From the NCBI GenBank assembly GCA_002633005.1, contig NMRA01000191.1:178466-242465 (forward strand): a stretch of DNA of 64,000 nt, in the 5' to 3' direction. The notes under the pieces were generated by a model. The model ran no database searches. It had not been told where the DNA came from and saw nothing but the letters and a program-made list of their open reading frames with translations. This stretch comes from Phoronis australis (lineage: Eukaryota > Phoronida > Phoronidae). This document shows positions 40,901 through 55,900 of the stretch, piece after piece (the stretch's first letter is position 1; the number at the start of each line of letters is the position of its first letter). Position numbers and translations under genes: made by a program.

Positions 40901-43900
40901 AACACATCTGCCATATATCCACAATAATCCTGCAAGCGGTTTGGCAGACAGAGATAGACGTCAAAAACAGGCTTGAAAACAATAAAATGGCCACTAGGTA
41001 GTGCTCATAGGTTGAATCCCTCCGAAACTCAAAAAGAATCGTCTCCCTAACAAAAAAAAATTTTCATGAAAATTCATTAAGGTAGTTGGATCTGTTTAAA
41101 ACTCCATCGTCATCTTTATAAGAAAGCATTTGCCAAGTCTCATTAAGATCCTGCAAAGGGTTCAGGAGACACAGCAGTGGATGTCCAGACAGAGATGGCA
41201 GCAATATGCACCCACACCTGTATAGGGTGAGAGCATAAAAATACAGATCCCTGGTTATCTTCAAGATACAATTTTTCCGTGTTATTCACTGTTTGCTTGA
41301 CATTGATTCGCGATCTTAACAACAGTAGCACGTGACTTGAGAGGCTCAGCAAAAAGCACTCATCTTGGTTCTACATTCACTTCCATAAAGCAAACACAAT
41401 GTCCTAATCGCTATTGAACACAGTCTATGTCGGTCATCATCTTTTCTCAATAGAAGTGAATGCAGAACCACTCACTATACAGGCCTTTTGCTGGGGTGAT
41501 TACGTCACTTTCCATTGTTCCATGAATTGTAAATACCCAACAAGGGGAGAGTAATGTTAACACGGAAATATGTAACCACTGATCAGTATATTTATGAAAC
41601 TTTAACATCACAAGCGCTTGCGTTCCCCTTTAAGGTATAATTGTCACTACGCTCAATATAATATACAAGAAACACAAACAACTCACCAATCACGGGTCAC
41701 TGACTAAACTTTTAGAGTCACTTGTAAAAAATTTTATCCTCTTTACAAAAATACTCATTATACCTTGAGTGGTAGTCGGCAAGTGTTACTTTTAGTTCTT
41801 TTCCAAGCTGTCAATTGCGACACATACTGGTCACTTTATAAATAAAGTCCCTGGAGCCTCAAAAGTGACTAAAAGCTATCTGGATCAAAGCAAGATATAA
41901 AAAGAATGAAATGCACTGCGATTGAAAACTGGCGGAAAGCTGCACAAAATTTTTTGAGCGACTAGAATTTTACGACCTGTGAAACTTAATTTACTCCTAG
42001 CGGCGAAGAACAAGACTACATGGCTACCATTGAAGACAGATATCTGACCCGTGTTAGTCGCAAGAACCAAAGTTTTATATTCACATTTTTTCATCTCTAA
42101 TTTATAACCAAATAAATAAAAGTATTATAGTCTCATAGATACGTAATATATTAAGCTAGAACATTGCAAGAGAAACGAAGAAGAAAATACACTTCTGTTT
42201 TGGCTGGAGCAGTTGCAATACTGAAAATTTTTTGACTTAAAGCGAGGTCAACTAATTATGTCATGGGTAAATACTGCAGAGGTTTGCCAAAAAAGTTTGC
42301 CAAGAAAGATTTTCATAATTCAAGAAACTAGAGCGCAGTTACCCGCCACTGTTGTGACCCGTGATTGGCAAGTTGCTTGAACGTTTCCAAACAAAGCTAC
42401 CAAACAAATCTACTGAGTATTTTATCAATTGGAACAAAGTAGGGCACAGATAGGTTTGTGCTGCTTTAATAATTAAACAATTGGGAAACTGCTCCTGCTT
42501 TACATTCCAGACTGACGAGAGTTTTACAGTCACATCAGTAACATTTAACTGTACAGGGGTTACCGGTAACACTCACAGGTGGCACTGGAACTGGCTTGCC
42601 TCTCCTTTTCACGTTTCTTGCTTTCTGACGAGTTGGCTCTCTGGCGGAAGTACTGTTCGGGACTAAACACAGCTGTGGGGCTGGAGGACAAGGAAAGGTC
42701 CTGGGTACTCTCGGCCTTCAGCTGGAACAGGCCATGTAAAACTCAACATGATGGGGGAATATCATCAAAAGCTGGAAACTCAAGGTCATTCAGTAAAGTG
42801 AACAAGAACGAAAACTGATTAACAACATAATCAACTGTGTCAAAAAGTTTACACACAGCTTAATGACTTTCAGTCTCCTAGTGGGGACTTAAGCTGCGAA
42901 AGGCAAGAGCAGAAAACCATCCCCTGATATTTCAGTGCTCTCAAGAACAACTTAATATACTATTTCGATCATTCTGAGAGACAACAATGTCTGATTTAAG
43001 ACCCTCAAAGAGAGAGGCGGACCCCCTGCCCTCCTCCCCTAAATCCGCCTATGAAAAATATATTGTTACATGAAATGCCCAAGGCAATTATATTAGGTTT
43101 CAACAAAGCAGTACAAAGGATCAAGGAAAAAAGAAATTAAGAAACCAGACGTAAGGCAACAAATGAAAATTTCCATTCATTTTCAAGGGCATGCAAGACA
43201 GTCATACACACTTTTGTAAAAGACACGATACACAGAAAAGGCAAGCACAAACAAATAAGCAAACGCTCAAAATACCAACTTGTGTGCGGTGGACATAGAG
43301 CATACTTGAACGCAAAAGTACTCACAAATGTGTAACCATATCAACGTAATATATTTCTTTCAAAACTTGTTCAGTGGAGCATTTCAAAAATACAAACTCC
43401 CCTGTATTTTTAAATTAGAGTACTGAAAAAGGTAATCAAGAAATTAAATTTCTGATTCAAAATATCGTATTTTTAAAAAGTGAGCCTGTCTTTTGTACTA
43501 GAAATGTATATTTTCATTACTTAATTGTAACTGCCTAGCGACGGGAGGGGCCTTCATCGTTAGCTGAGCCAGGTGTGTTGCATTTGAACGTACCTGAGAC
43601 AACAGTGTTTTGGCCGGGGAGTAGGCATCCAGTCGGTAGAGCTAGATTCATTAACACACAAGCAAACAAACGTTAATGTCAAAATGCAACTAGCAGAGAC
43701 ACGTGCACTATGTGCTTCACCTGGAGTTGCTATCAACACAACGGAACTCTATCCTTAATTATTCACCAATTTAGAACACAGGATAACTTTTGTCACTTGA
43801 AAGACATCACAAAAATATGAACATTATTTTAATCTTCCAAGGAAGACTCATTATACATGGTGGCAGCTGAGCGGGTACCCATAATGCACGAGTCAGCAGG

Positions 43901-46900
43901 CACGCACAATGGCGGCCATCAAAAATAAAAAATTCTTATTAAATTCGGTGAAGTTTCAAAATATTTGAAGTTGCCCTGAATGAGCATTATTTGGGATCAA
44001 GTTTCAACTTGTGTTAAAATCCGTTTCATGAAGTTTTTACCTAAAATGGATCAAAAAGAGTATCCTTAGTATGTATCTTATTACGGACATTTTGGATACC
44101 ACAAAATTGTACAAAAATGCTTCATTCATAGAATGTCATCCATTCTTGCTTTTAGATGAACAAAAATAGCAAATCCAGGTGAACAAGACATACCAGACAG
44201 AAAAACACACAATTCAAAATGGCATGCTAGGAAAAACTATTGAGTGGAACAGCTTCGGAAAACATACAGAACAGGAGCCTTTCGCAAATCAATATTGACT
44301 TCACACGAGGCGCTTGATACAAAAGTCAACTGTTGTTCTTCACACGAGTCTTTGTTATTTTGCACCGATTCATTTTTTCTGTGCAACACTGTTGAATGCA
44401 CATCACTGTGCACCTCTAACTTTGATTCTCATTTTCCACACAGCCCTGGCGTCTGTTACATCAAAGTGACTTAAGACTTAGGACAGAAATTTGTCCCTAA
44501 TCTTCCACTTCACAATTACTGAAGGAATTACGAGCAAATAACAGTAATAATAGTAATAATATATAGGAGTCAGTAACTAGCTGTTATGTGTATATTGTCA
44601 AGGATTTTACACTTTTGCACAAGTGAGACTTAATTATCTTTCAGAAATGGTTGTGGAGAGCATAAGAACAAATTTCTGTCTTAAGTCTTAACCAAGTCAC
44701 TTTTCATGAAACATAGCCATGTCAAATGTCAGACACATCCACCAAAATGTGCCACAATTCATTAGTCACGGCTCACATGTTCACAAAAAGCAAAATTTGT
44801 TTCACGTCGGCTAGGGGTGAGCACAAGTTATTGGTCTTAGCCTCCATTGCTTCACGAATGTCTCCCACAACAAGCGTACATTTGACTAAGTGCTACACAG
44901 TTGTCAGGGTGAATCCACGAAACACAAGACTTAAGGCATGGATTGTTACACACACGGAAGAGAGAAATGAAAATACATGAAAATACATAGCCAGTTCATG
45001 CCAGACTACAACTACGAATAGATTAGATGAATTGAACTATGCATTGCGCAAAAAATGCGCTTAATCTCGTATGGCTTTTTTGACCAGCTCAGCTAAATGT
45101 TAATCTGGATGCAGTGTTGCGAGATTGAGTTGTAGAAAAAGGTTAGGTTACAAAAACTGCTACATGCAAATAAATAGTACTTGATTCAAAGCAGTGGTCA
45201 AAACTACCAAGAAAATGGTAATTCCAGAGTTGGTTTGTTGATGTGAGTGTTTCAAAACTACAACAATGTCACGGCATGCTCTCTAGACTAACTTAAAGAA
45301 CAAATTAACAAAAGCAGGTGAATGTCAATATCTTTTAAAGCATGTTTACAAATACTGCATATAAAAAGCAGATGGTCACTTACGTTATTTATGTTAGGCA
45401 CGCTGGATGTCTTACGCATGGGTCGACCCGTGAGAGCAACCATCTCTTTCATAGCAACCTCCTGCAAACATGGAAACCAGCAACTCAAACCTGATACAAG
45501 GCAGAGCAGTTTTCTTGGCATTTTTCCATGAAAAAATGAGAGCAAAAATGCCATCCCACTTAGTGAACAGGAAAACTTAAAAATCCCGCACACTGCTAAT
45601 TTGGTCAAGTCGAAATCGCAAACATCAAGTCAAGTTAGTGGAAGTGAATCTTAAAATCAAAGCAACCAATGAACTTCATTCGGTCCATGAAACTATTCGT
45701 GACATCTTCTGTTCTAATATAATACAAAAACAAGATAAGTGTCTTCTAACTCTGTACTCGAGTGTGTAATGGTTTATGCAGATGAATTATAGATGTTTAC
45801 CTTGAGCTTGTATAAAAATAAAACAGAAAATGTAAACAATTATTTTGAATTCAATTTCTAGTACAAAGATTGGACCTCGGGCCCTGGTGACACTGGGAAA
45901 AAGAAGATCTCGACCCATTTTGGATGGTATCAGGAGGCTTTCTTTTTGAAAATTTGAACAACTACCACATCACCAAATAAATTTTTAAAAAATAACAAAC
46001 CAAAAGACCAGAACCAATACTACTATTTTTAATGTAAATAAAACAGTCTGGCTGGCCCACCTGTCGTAGTTTGTCCAAAGCCAGGATGTTGTCAACCGCA
46101 GCGATGCCCTTAATATACTTTTCAATATACGTCTCACCGTCCATAGTGTGCGAGTCATTTTGTGAAGCGGCCAACTTGGCTAACGTCTCACGATCCTCCA
46201 ACTCTTCTGATGCCTACAGAAATAAAAGGACAATGAACCATGTAAAAACACTGGCGAATGCCGGTGGAGTATAGACAAGGTAGCAACCACACTTGTACCA
46301 AGCTGATCCCTATGACTAACAAGAAAACCACCCTACATGTGACAGTACATCCAAAGCATGTCATCATAGCCAGGATACAGAACGACCACCAAGTGATAAA
46401 CAATGGCTACAAGCCTTACACCTGCTGTTTAACATAACTGTTGATGTCATTTGAATTTGGAAAATCACAAGTGGATACAATCAGTCCATAAGGTGAAAAC
46501 GTTGTAATATGCTGTAAGGTTAAATTTTTATGTAATAACATAGATCTTTGTTTTAAAAAGATATATTGCTCAATACTAACAGCTGACTTGACATCGGATT
46601 GCAGGCAGTTAGAGACTACTCTATTAAGCACAAGAAGTGTAAATAGAACAGCATGTTCAACACAATGCATCTAAAATATTTATGATTATGCAGAGCACTA
46701 GAAAATGTCCAAATCTGAATAAACTCTAAACATATCTCAGAAATGGATGATTGGATTTCAAGAAAGCTTCCACATGCTATTGGAAATTCCTTTTAAAAAT
46801 ATGTTCCACTTTTGCATCGGGGATATCAAAATATCGCTATTATGATTTTTCTCAAAAAATCAGAAGTCGCAAAAACAAATAACAAACATGATATTTTACA

Positions 46901-49900
46901 AAACTTTAACAGCGTTTTTGAGATTTTATCTTGAACATCAAATGAACTTTGTCCATGACATTGTTACTATTGTATTGCCATGAAAGCACCGTTCTCTTTT
47001 TCCTAAATTTTACAACAAAGACACGCCACGGTACCCAATTAATGACAGAATAGTATGAATTTAAAAATCTACTGGGAATCTACTTCGAGAAATATATACA
47101 AATACAGTAAAACAGAACATAACTGTACGAACCTTTGGAATATTTGAGACAATCTCGTAGATAACTCCGCTAGCGATGGGGTAGTCTTGTACGTGTAGCA
47201 GTCTCTGCATTGTGTCGTTCTGTGATGAAAGAACACAAGAATTGATGAAGCAGGTAACAAATAAAAAGCTAGAAATACCAGACAAAGCGAATTAATTATT
47301 TACAGAATCATCCTTCATACCCGTTATTTAATGTTAGGTGCAATAAACTAAATAATGTTCAACAGAGAAAGACACAACTTAACAAAAATTCACCTGTAGG
47401 TGTGAAACACAAAACAATCCTTGTGAACAACTCTGACGTTGATAAGATGCAAAGCAGTGCCATAAAATGACTTCTACAATACTTAAAACATGAACTTTGC
47501 TTCAAATTATGAGTCATTTTCTAACACACATTTCGAAATCCCAACCTAATAACTTACTAACCCGATATAAACCTAACCAGTAAATAACTACAGGGTATAA
47601 ACTCATACACTAATGAACCACAGGAGATAACGACTTGGTGGGAAATATACGCTGGGCATGCTGTGATATTTTATAGAAGATATTCACACGTATAGTTGGA
47701 TTCACTGCCTTGCATAATTATAGGGATGACTGACAACAAGCACAACCATAGTTGAAGAGTTTCATTCTTGTTTTTCTGAATTTTGTAGAGTTTATTGTTA
47801 AATAACAGGGAGTAAGAGAACATGACATGTCCTCGGCCATTATTTCTAATATCTAGAACCCTCGTGGGACTTGGAGGAATTATCGCCCTAAGGGATCATG
47901 CTCTCCAGGTAAAAATTCCGCCAAATCAACACTCGGAATCAAGATACTGGAAATCACAGCCTAGACGTGTAATAAGCTACACTTAAACTCTATGCACTGA
48001 GTTAACCATTACTCTAATATCTAATTATGTTGGTAAGTTGCAACAACAGTACAGGTCCACAACAGATATGTAAGTAGTGATTTAGGCACAAAATAATGAT
48101 GAAACAAGCCAACTGAAATTTGAAGCCCGAAATGCGAGACCAACAACACAGGGAACAGAAAGTACACATCTTACTACACACAGAAATGTTCCTACCTCAT
48201 CAGACCTGCTTATACCCCCATCCGCTGAACACACTTACTCATAAATTAGTGTGACACAACAAGAACATATTTTTATCAGCGGAACTCTCGCCATGTTTAA
48301 CAGCTTAATGTTACAGAAGAGGATATGTTAGTTTACACTACACGTGGTGGTGACTTTGCTTTCTAAATATCTAAGAATTGGCCGTACAGCAAAATATTAC
48401 AATGTGGTATCCACATGTATCGTTATATTGTGGACTAATTGTACTGCTCGACTTAAGTGTTGTGTAAAATACTTCATCCCACCTACAGCAAGACAATGTG
48501 TATTTAAATCAGACACTGCACAACAAAGTTGGTTGGGGACTCCAAGAAGAAATTACAAAAACTAATACCGGATATTATTTTACAACCTTTCAAAATAATT
48601 ACCTATACAACTAAAAAATTTTTTATAGACTCATTGAGTACTTCTCAATGAAAAAATATTATGTGCAATTTTTTGAATGCATAAAGCGTCATCTACTTAT
48701 AAAACTTCGAAAGGCGCTGAGCTGAGTTTGAATTCAAATCACCAAAACACTACACCAAAGATAAAAGCACCATCTCCTCGTTATTGAATAATGGTTTAGA
48801 AAGCAACAATCGGAGCTATTAAACAACCTAGTCGAGAGTTTGATCGAATGGAACTTGTCATGAGCACCGACTATATGTAATTGATTGAAACTGATGAGAG
48901 ACACAACATAATTAAAACTGCTACAAACCACCTTCCATCATGAGCTAACTTTTAACTGGGGTTAATTTACACTTATGGAATAGGACTTCACTTGGCGCTT
49001 ATCCAAATTAGAGGTTTCAGGGCTTAGAAAAAATACTGACAGTTATTTAAAGCCTGCTACCAGCCTCACCAGGTCCTGTCAGCCTTTGTGCTGAAGAGTC
49101 TTACGCAATCACCAACTGTTAGTTCTTCCCAAACCGAGAGACCACTTCAAGATCAGTTTTACAGTGGTATGGGGCCTAAATCAAAGTTTGTTTCTTTGAC
49201 AGACTGGAGGTTCATAACACAAATAAACAAAATGAAACTAAAAGATAGACAGGGACAACATACGTGCATGTACTCCTCAAACTCTTGCGCTGCGTAACTC
49301 ACTGCCTTGGTGATGCGGCGCTTTAGGCGATCGGTGATGCTCTGTTTCTTGTAAACATTAAGGCAGACGCGCTTACGCAGAGCCACGTCCATGGCTGCTG
49401 GATGACTGAGTCGGATGATAGCCTTGACAATGATGTAGACACGCTCGTTGGATGGCGTCACTCGGTTCAGGTGGATTGAGTCGTGGATTGAAGAGTCCCA
49501 CAGGGCTACACCCGAAGTCTAGACAGGGAAGAGAGCAGAGAATATAAGGTTGAAAGTAGATCTATGCTATTTTACATCAATCTATTTCACAGGGATAAGT
49601 AATATCAAATGCCCTCTGAATATTGGTAAATGTGAATACATACAAGCAGTATACAATAATCAGACTGAAGTTACAGTGTAAATAGACCTCTTTGAATGGG
49701 AGCAAAGAAAATGGGGTGGAGGTATGTCTGTTACTTGATTAACCATTCCCTGAAATACCACAACACCATCTATGATTCTGCAGTACCTACCCACAATGCT
49801 ACACACCTGTAGGGCACTTGCGAACAGTTCTACACTGTCGCCATGCTAATCACTGTTTTATATCAAAACTGCAACTCAAGTCTCGCAATTGCATTTTGAG

Positions 49901-52900
49901 TTGCAATGCTAACATAAAACAGTGGAGTAGGGCACGATAAACCATTCTTAGCTTTTCCAATTCATTTCAGAAGTGTCGTAGCCACCCTATATTTCATAAA
50001 CTAGGTCAATCATACAATGCAATTTTCTACCTAGTATGCAAATGACAAGTTGACTTAGCGATAAGAACATTCGTTAAATTTCGTGCAAGCCAAAAATGCA
50101 TTGCATTAAGGCACAAGGAGTCTTTACCATAAAATGGTAATTAAAAGTTTTTAACATTTTCCCAACAACTTGACATAATGGAGCCCAGTCACGAAATGGT
50201 GTATGGTGACGCCAAAAATATGGCAATAGGTACGGCAATAGGGCCCTCGATTTGAGAACCACTATGATGCCCGTTATTCAGTGGAGAAAACCAGTTCTCA
50301 AAATGCAGGACTCCTATAAGTGACCATCACGAAGTCTACTGTGCTTGTGCTTGGAGTTATACTTTATCTCATGATGACGTACGCCTGAACTTGGAATTGT
50401 ATGTTTATAAGCAGCAACCAGGTGGAACATGTTCAGTATAAGAATTTTTTACCTAATTGTTCCCACAATGACCCATTTTTTCTTTTATTGGAACAAAATC
50501 GGACAAGTATTTGAATGTTTCATCAATTCTTGTTTGGCATATAAGATCGCCAAGACAAGAAATGAAAAAGCAAGGCTTGCTTAAATTTTATGTTACTTTA
50601 TTAACAGGCGATTTATTTAAGTGCAATGCAATTTTTTTTCGGGAATTTCAAGTTCAAGCACAACATCTCAGCGAGTAGTAATTCCTACCTCCTTCTCTCC
50701 GTGTTTGACTATAGACAGGTTGAAGAAGTTTGCACCATGTTCCTTAGGAAGGATGAGATTAGCACCAGCAAACAGCTCCTTTTTCGTACTCATATCATCA
50801 GCTGCAATAACAATAGGATATGACACTGAAATATTGTTCAACTCATTGAGCAGGTTCTTGGAAGTTCAGTCGAAAAGTGATTTAAGTCACAAATTTGGTC
50901 ATATACTCCAAACAATTTTTATGAAAAATCAATTAATTTCATTTCAGCAAAAATACTGTAACAGTCCTTGAGAATGCAGTTATAGCTTCTAGTTACTGAG
51001 GAAATTTGCATAAATTATTTTATGCAATAAAAGTGTGAACACTCAACTCCATGCAGAATTACAGCAGGAAAAGTAAGTGTTTTGTGAGTATGCTCAAGAC
51101 TGAGCAAAATGGCGGCCACTAAAGTGATTGGTCGGTGAGGTTAGAATGTTGAACAATGGGATTGAATTCAGAAATTATGGGATAACCAAAGATTTTTCAC
51201 TCCAACTGCAAGCTAATATCTAAGGCCTACGCAAAACAGCCCAGCTACTTACTTCAGCAGGGCAGTAGTCTACTCAACTCAGTTCAGATGATTTTGAATA
51301 ACACTGATTTAGACACCTGTTGCTGTATAATTCGTAAATTCCCTAAGATAATAGCATTTTTCATCTTAAATGCCTTCTCATTGCTATAGATTCTGTGCTG
51401 TCTGTCCCTGCAATCACAGATTAGATAGCCCAGAGCTTGGTGACTTAGTTATCGCTGACAAGCGAGGCAAACAACCATGGCAGCATGATATACAACACCA
51501 AAACATCCATGTTGACCGCCACTGTGTATCGTTTACAAAACTGCACTCACCTTTTTACCTTTTATCAAAGCCTTACTCACCATTTAAATCTAGAAAGACA
51601 ACCGGTATATGTTGTTCCCTATTCAGGGGGGCAACACTGAAATCAAAATAGAACATGATCAGAAATGTGCAAGCCACCAGTCTCGCTTCAAAAATCATAC
51701 ACATAAAAATTTACTCGCCCGCCCGACTATGAAGTTAAATTTCAATAAATCATTAATGCATGTCAGCAAATCAGTCTGCTTTCAAAAAGATTTCGATAAA
51801 CTGCAAGCCAGTCAGATCAGAGTTTAACATAATGCATGACAAATGTATGGTCCACAGCGTACATGTGATAAGACCACTGGACAAGCTACTAACCCGTCGG
51901 CGGGGGCGCCGGGTATCCCCGAGTCAGGCTGGGGGTCGATCACAGCATTCCTCTCCTCAGTGAGTGACATCCACTGAGCCATCAAACTCTGCTCTCTTTC
52001 CACGTCTTCGTCCGTCTTTTCTGTTGAATCACAAAATTAGGCATTAGTAAACGGTTAGAAACAGCAGTAGCCACAAAGGGAACTTGTATCCAAAACTACC
52101 CCAAGACAAATGAGGCAAATGATACTTCAGAACCATTAATGGGAGCCAGTAACATATCTCACTGACACATAAGATCATTCTGATTTTGATTCACAAACAC
52201 AAAACGTCAATGCACTACTGTGGCTTTTATCATGGTTGCAAATGCCCACAATTATTGAAAAACTTCGTCAGAGGATGACTGTGGTACAAAACTTGAACAT
52301 GGAAAACCACCTAATTTGGTGCAGCATAGGTTTGAAGACAAAAGTAATAAATTGTTTTTCACTTGTTGGTCCTCATTTTCGGACATTTTACTGCATCCTT
52401 AGTTCAAACCAGCAACACCGCATCTCCTCATTTACTGTGTACAATGATCAATACAGAGCAATAGTTCAATATAGAGATACCTCAACTCATTACACTCAGC
52501 ACTCAGTCCCGCCCCCCCATACTCTGACCACACATCCCATGCTTTGCAACTGTTACACAAATGCCCCATCGTACTACACCCTGTACTCCCAGCCCCGCTC
52601 CAACCTCCAACCACACCCTACCAGCCCCGCCCCACACTCCAATCACACCCCACCAGCCCCTTCCCTTACCCTCCTTCAGGTTCAGTCTCTGCATCTGTTC
52701 ATCCAGATATTCCTTGCGCTTGGACAACGCATCCGTCCACTGTTGTCGCAAGAGGTTCAAATCCTCATCCTGGTACGAGTCCAGTCCCTTCTGTAGCTTG
52801 GAGCGGGCACACACCCCACCCACTGCCACACTGGTCACAGCCTCGCAGATCAACGGCAGGGTGCCGGACTTCTGTACTGGACTGACGCGCACTTTGATGC

Positions 52901-55900
52901 GCCGCGAGTGGCCCTGCCAGAGAATAACTGAGTGTTATGAGATGCTATAATGCAGACGATTATTGTCTATGACTTACAGCTACAAAATGAAGTGTCATAT
53001 TTGATTTTGTATTCAGGTCATCCTAATTGACAGGCAGAAAACACGGAGCACGAAGGAATTGGGACTTGAAGATATCAATTTTCAATAATCAGGTAAGACC
53101 TAAACACAAAATTTGAGAACCTATCTTGGGGCACGTAATTTCAACACGACAGGCAGTATGCAGAGAGTTCCTGCTGTAGCAGACGTCAAACAACAACAAA
53201 GACTAACTGAAATAATGAAGACTTCAAAACATCTGTGATGTGTGTATAGCGAGCGAAGGGGAAACGGGCTTGAAAATTGTTGTAGGCAGAAAATGGAATC
53301 AAGTAAGTATATTTAGTAAACTGATGGTGTCAAAAACAGACAAGACACTTCTATACGAAAACTTTATTTGTCACTCATGTCAAAGAGAGCAAAATTTTCC
53401 TTTTTTAGCGCAATCCAGCATCCAAACGGAAGCGGTTGTTCTGAAAAGTCATGAACATCTAGCGTGCTATGCTGGTACAAGGATTTAATCGAGTCCCACC
53501 CACCTGTCTAAGCTGGAAGACCCCTGCTGAGGGCACCTCTGGGTGGGGTACCACCTCCACGGCCTGGTATTCCCCCTGTTCGTTCAACTCCTGGATCTCG
53601 ATCCACAGCTCCAGTTTCCGTTGCACTTCACTCCACCTGGACACAAACACGGAGCAAACAATTTGATATCAAGGTGAAGTGTACACATACATACATAAGA
53701 ACTCTTCTACTTGGGACAAAAGTAACTCATAAAGCAGACATTTTCACACAGGGTTTACTTCATTCCTGCTCATGCTCAAAATTTTACCAAACATTGTTCA
53801 GACAAAAATATTTATTTCAAGTGTCATATGAAATGAGTTTATATATATAATACAAAAATATGCTAAATGATATTCGAAGAACAGACAACAGTACTACACT
53901 TGAAATTATTCAAGTTTGTAACTAAACAAAAAAAGTAAGAAAAAGAGAAGAGGGGAAATGCAAGCTAAGTTGGCACTGATAATAACACAAAAGCAAGCTC
54001 AGTGACAATTGGCCAGTACAAATCTTGCTAGCAAAAATACTTCTCGATATTGATTTTTGCAGAGATATTCGAGAAAATGGACCTTCCCTTTTCTACTTCC
54101 ATCTGTAGTTACCTATTCACCAGGCATCTGTTTCCATATTAATTCTAAAGGGCATAGGCTTATTTTGACACCTCTCTCACATAATACATGCACTGTTTAC
54201 ATAATGACAAACTCACCTTTCAATCAGTGACCTGTGTGTGACACTCATTAGCTTGCCGCCCATCCCATAGCCACTACTGCGATGACCCCACACTTCAATG
54301 GACAGGGCCCCATCTGAACAGTGCTCTAAGAACTCTTCTGTAGCTCGTATTGTGAACTCCTGCAATGTGTACCAGAAATTTTCTGCAGGTTAACCACAAC
54401 ACCAGCAAGTTGGTCATTTCAATCAAGACGGGAATGCTAGTAATATTCAGAGGCAAACGATTTAGTCTGTTAGCATGCTACCGAGGCCAGAAACGTTCAC
54501 AGTGACAATATAGTTAATGCCTAATTGCATCATAGTGCATCATTGTGCTAATTCAATCAATTTTAGCATGCATCTCATAACACAACAATATTAGCCTGTA
54601 CTTCAGTGCAACCAACAGCAATGTTTCCTCAGCATAATCAACAGAGATATGGAGGAATGAACCAAACTGTCCTCATTTTGCAACATTTCATAACCCCCAC
54701 CTCAAGTCCACCAAGTCCTTACCTTTTCGTGATTGAATGTGAATGAGAATCCGCTGGGCGTTCGCTTGATTGTGTCAACGTCGACTAGTGGCGCCACCAT
54801 GGTGGCTTCACGCTGGCCCCAGAAGGAGTAGTTACAGAAGACAAAGTTGGACAACAATGGTGGGAGACCACTGGCTTGTTTGATACACACCTATGGGTTG
54901 AGATGAAGAGTTCTGAAATTCTCTGTTTACAATAAATTACAATTATATTATCTCTATTCAATTTACTCCAAAAATAATTGCCCAATTTCTTGAAGGCTGC
55001 TTACATTGTTAAAGTGGTAACAAACCCACGTTCTGCACCCACTTAAAGGAGTGCTTCCTTCGAGCATGCAGTTTTAAGGCAAAATAAAGAAATGTCACAA
55101 TTAAGCAAATCAAAGTGGGCCATGATAGCAATCGGATTTGAGAGATAGCCTGGGATTGTATAAAAGCAGCCAAATTTCAAAAGGACCGACTGGCTAGCTG
55201 TACGACTTTCTGAGAACTATTATTTTACACATCATTATCCAGCTTGTTCTTCAACAGAGATAAACTTCCTTTACAATAAGGACAATTTTGAGACAATTAT
55301 CATATTTTAACAGTAATCACTAATTTTTGATTTTTGCTGCTCAGACAGCTGAAAAGAAGGAATTGCAGTTTTAATAGAAAGCGATCATGGTAGAGTGTGC
55401 CCCAGTACCTTGACAGTGATCTTTCTGCCGGCAGACAGCCCGTCACTCTCCTCATCCAATGTGTCTACACTGGCTCGATCGTCGTCGTAACTGTTCTCAG
55501 AGTTCGTGTCACTTGTGTTGACCTTTGACATCTCCACATGAAGTTTGCCCGTCACCTAAAGAGCAGGCAGAATCCGTGATTGATAACGAATCCCCAAGAT
55601 GGTAACTTCCACTAACCAAAAGCTCATAAAACCCCCCTATGTGGACTCCTTAGCTTCAGGGTAACACAACCTGAGAGAAGCATGATATATTTCTCATTTC
55701 TCGTTTGTCTCTGTTCAGAATTACTTAGCTACTTAACCCTTTGAAAAATAAGTTGATAATAAACAAGTTTTTCTACCCTTGCGAAAAAGGAGTTGAATTT
55801 GGGACACATTTAACGTGGGCACATCACAGTTATTAAATATTCTTCCTACCAAAATTTTAAAACAGCTCCACTCACACATGTCCAGATGTGTTTGACACAC

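Noticed and set aside
43015-43050. Inverted pair AGGCGGA / TCCGCCT, 36 bases
   Set aside because: It resembles the ends of the MITE at 10827 but is too short to call an element.
51200-51893. Initial impression that the PVLFLDLN segment of KIF13 was missing
   Set aside because: A 56-nt exon at 51636-51581 encodes HIPVVFLDLN with correct phase, so nothing is missing.
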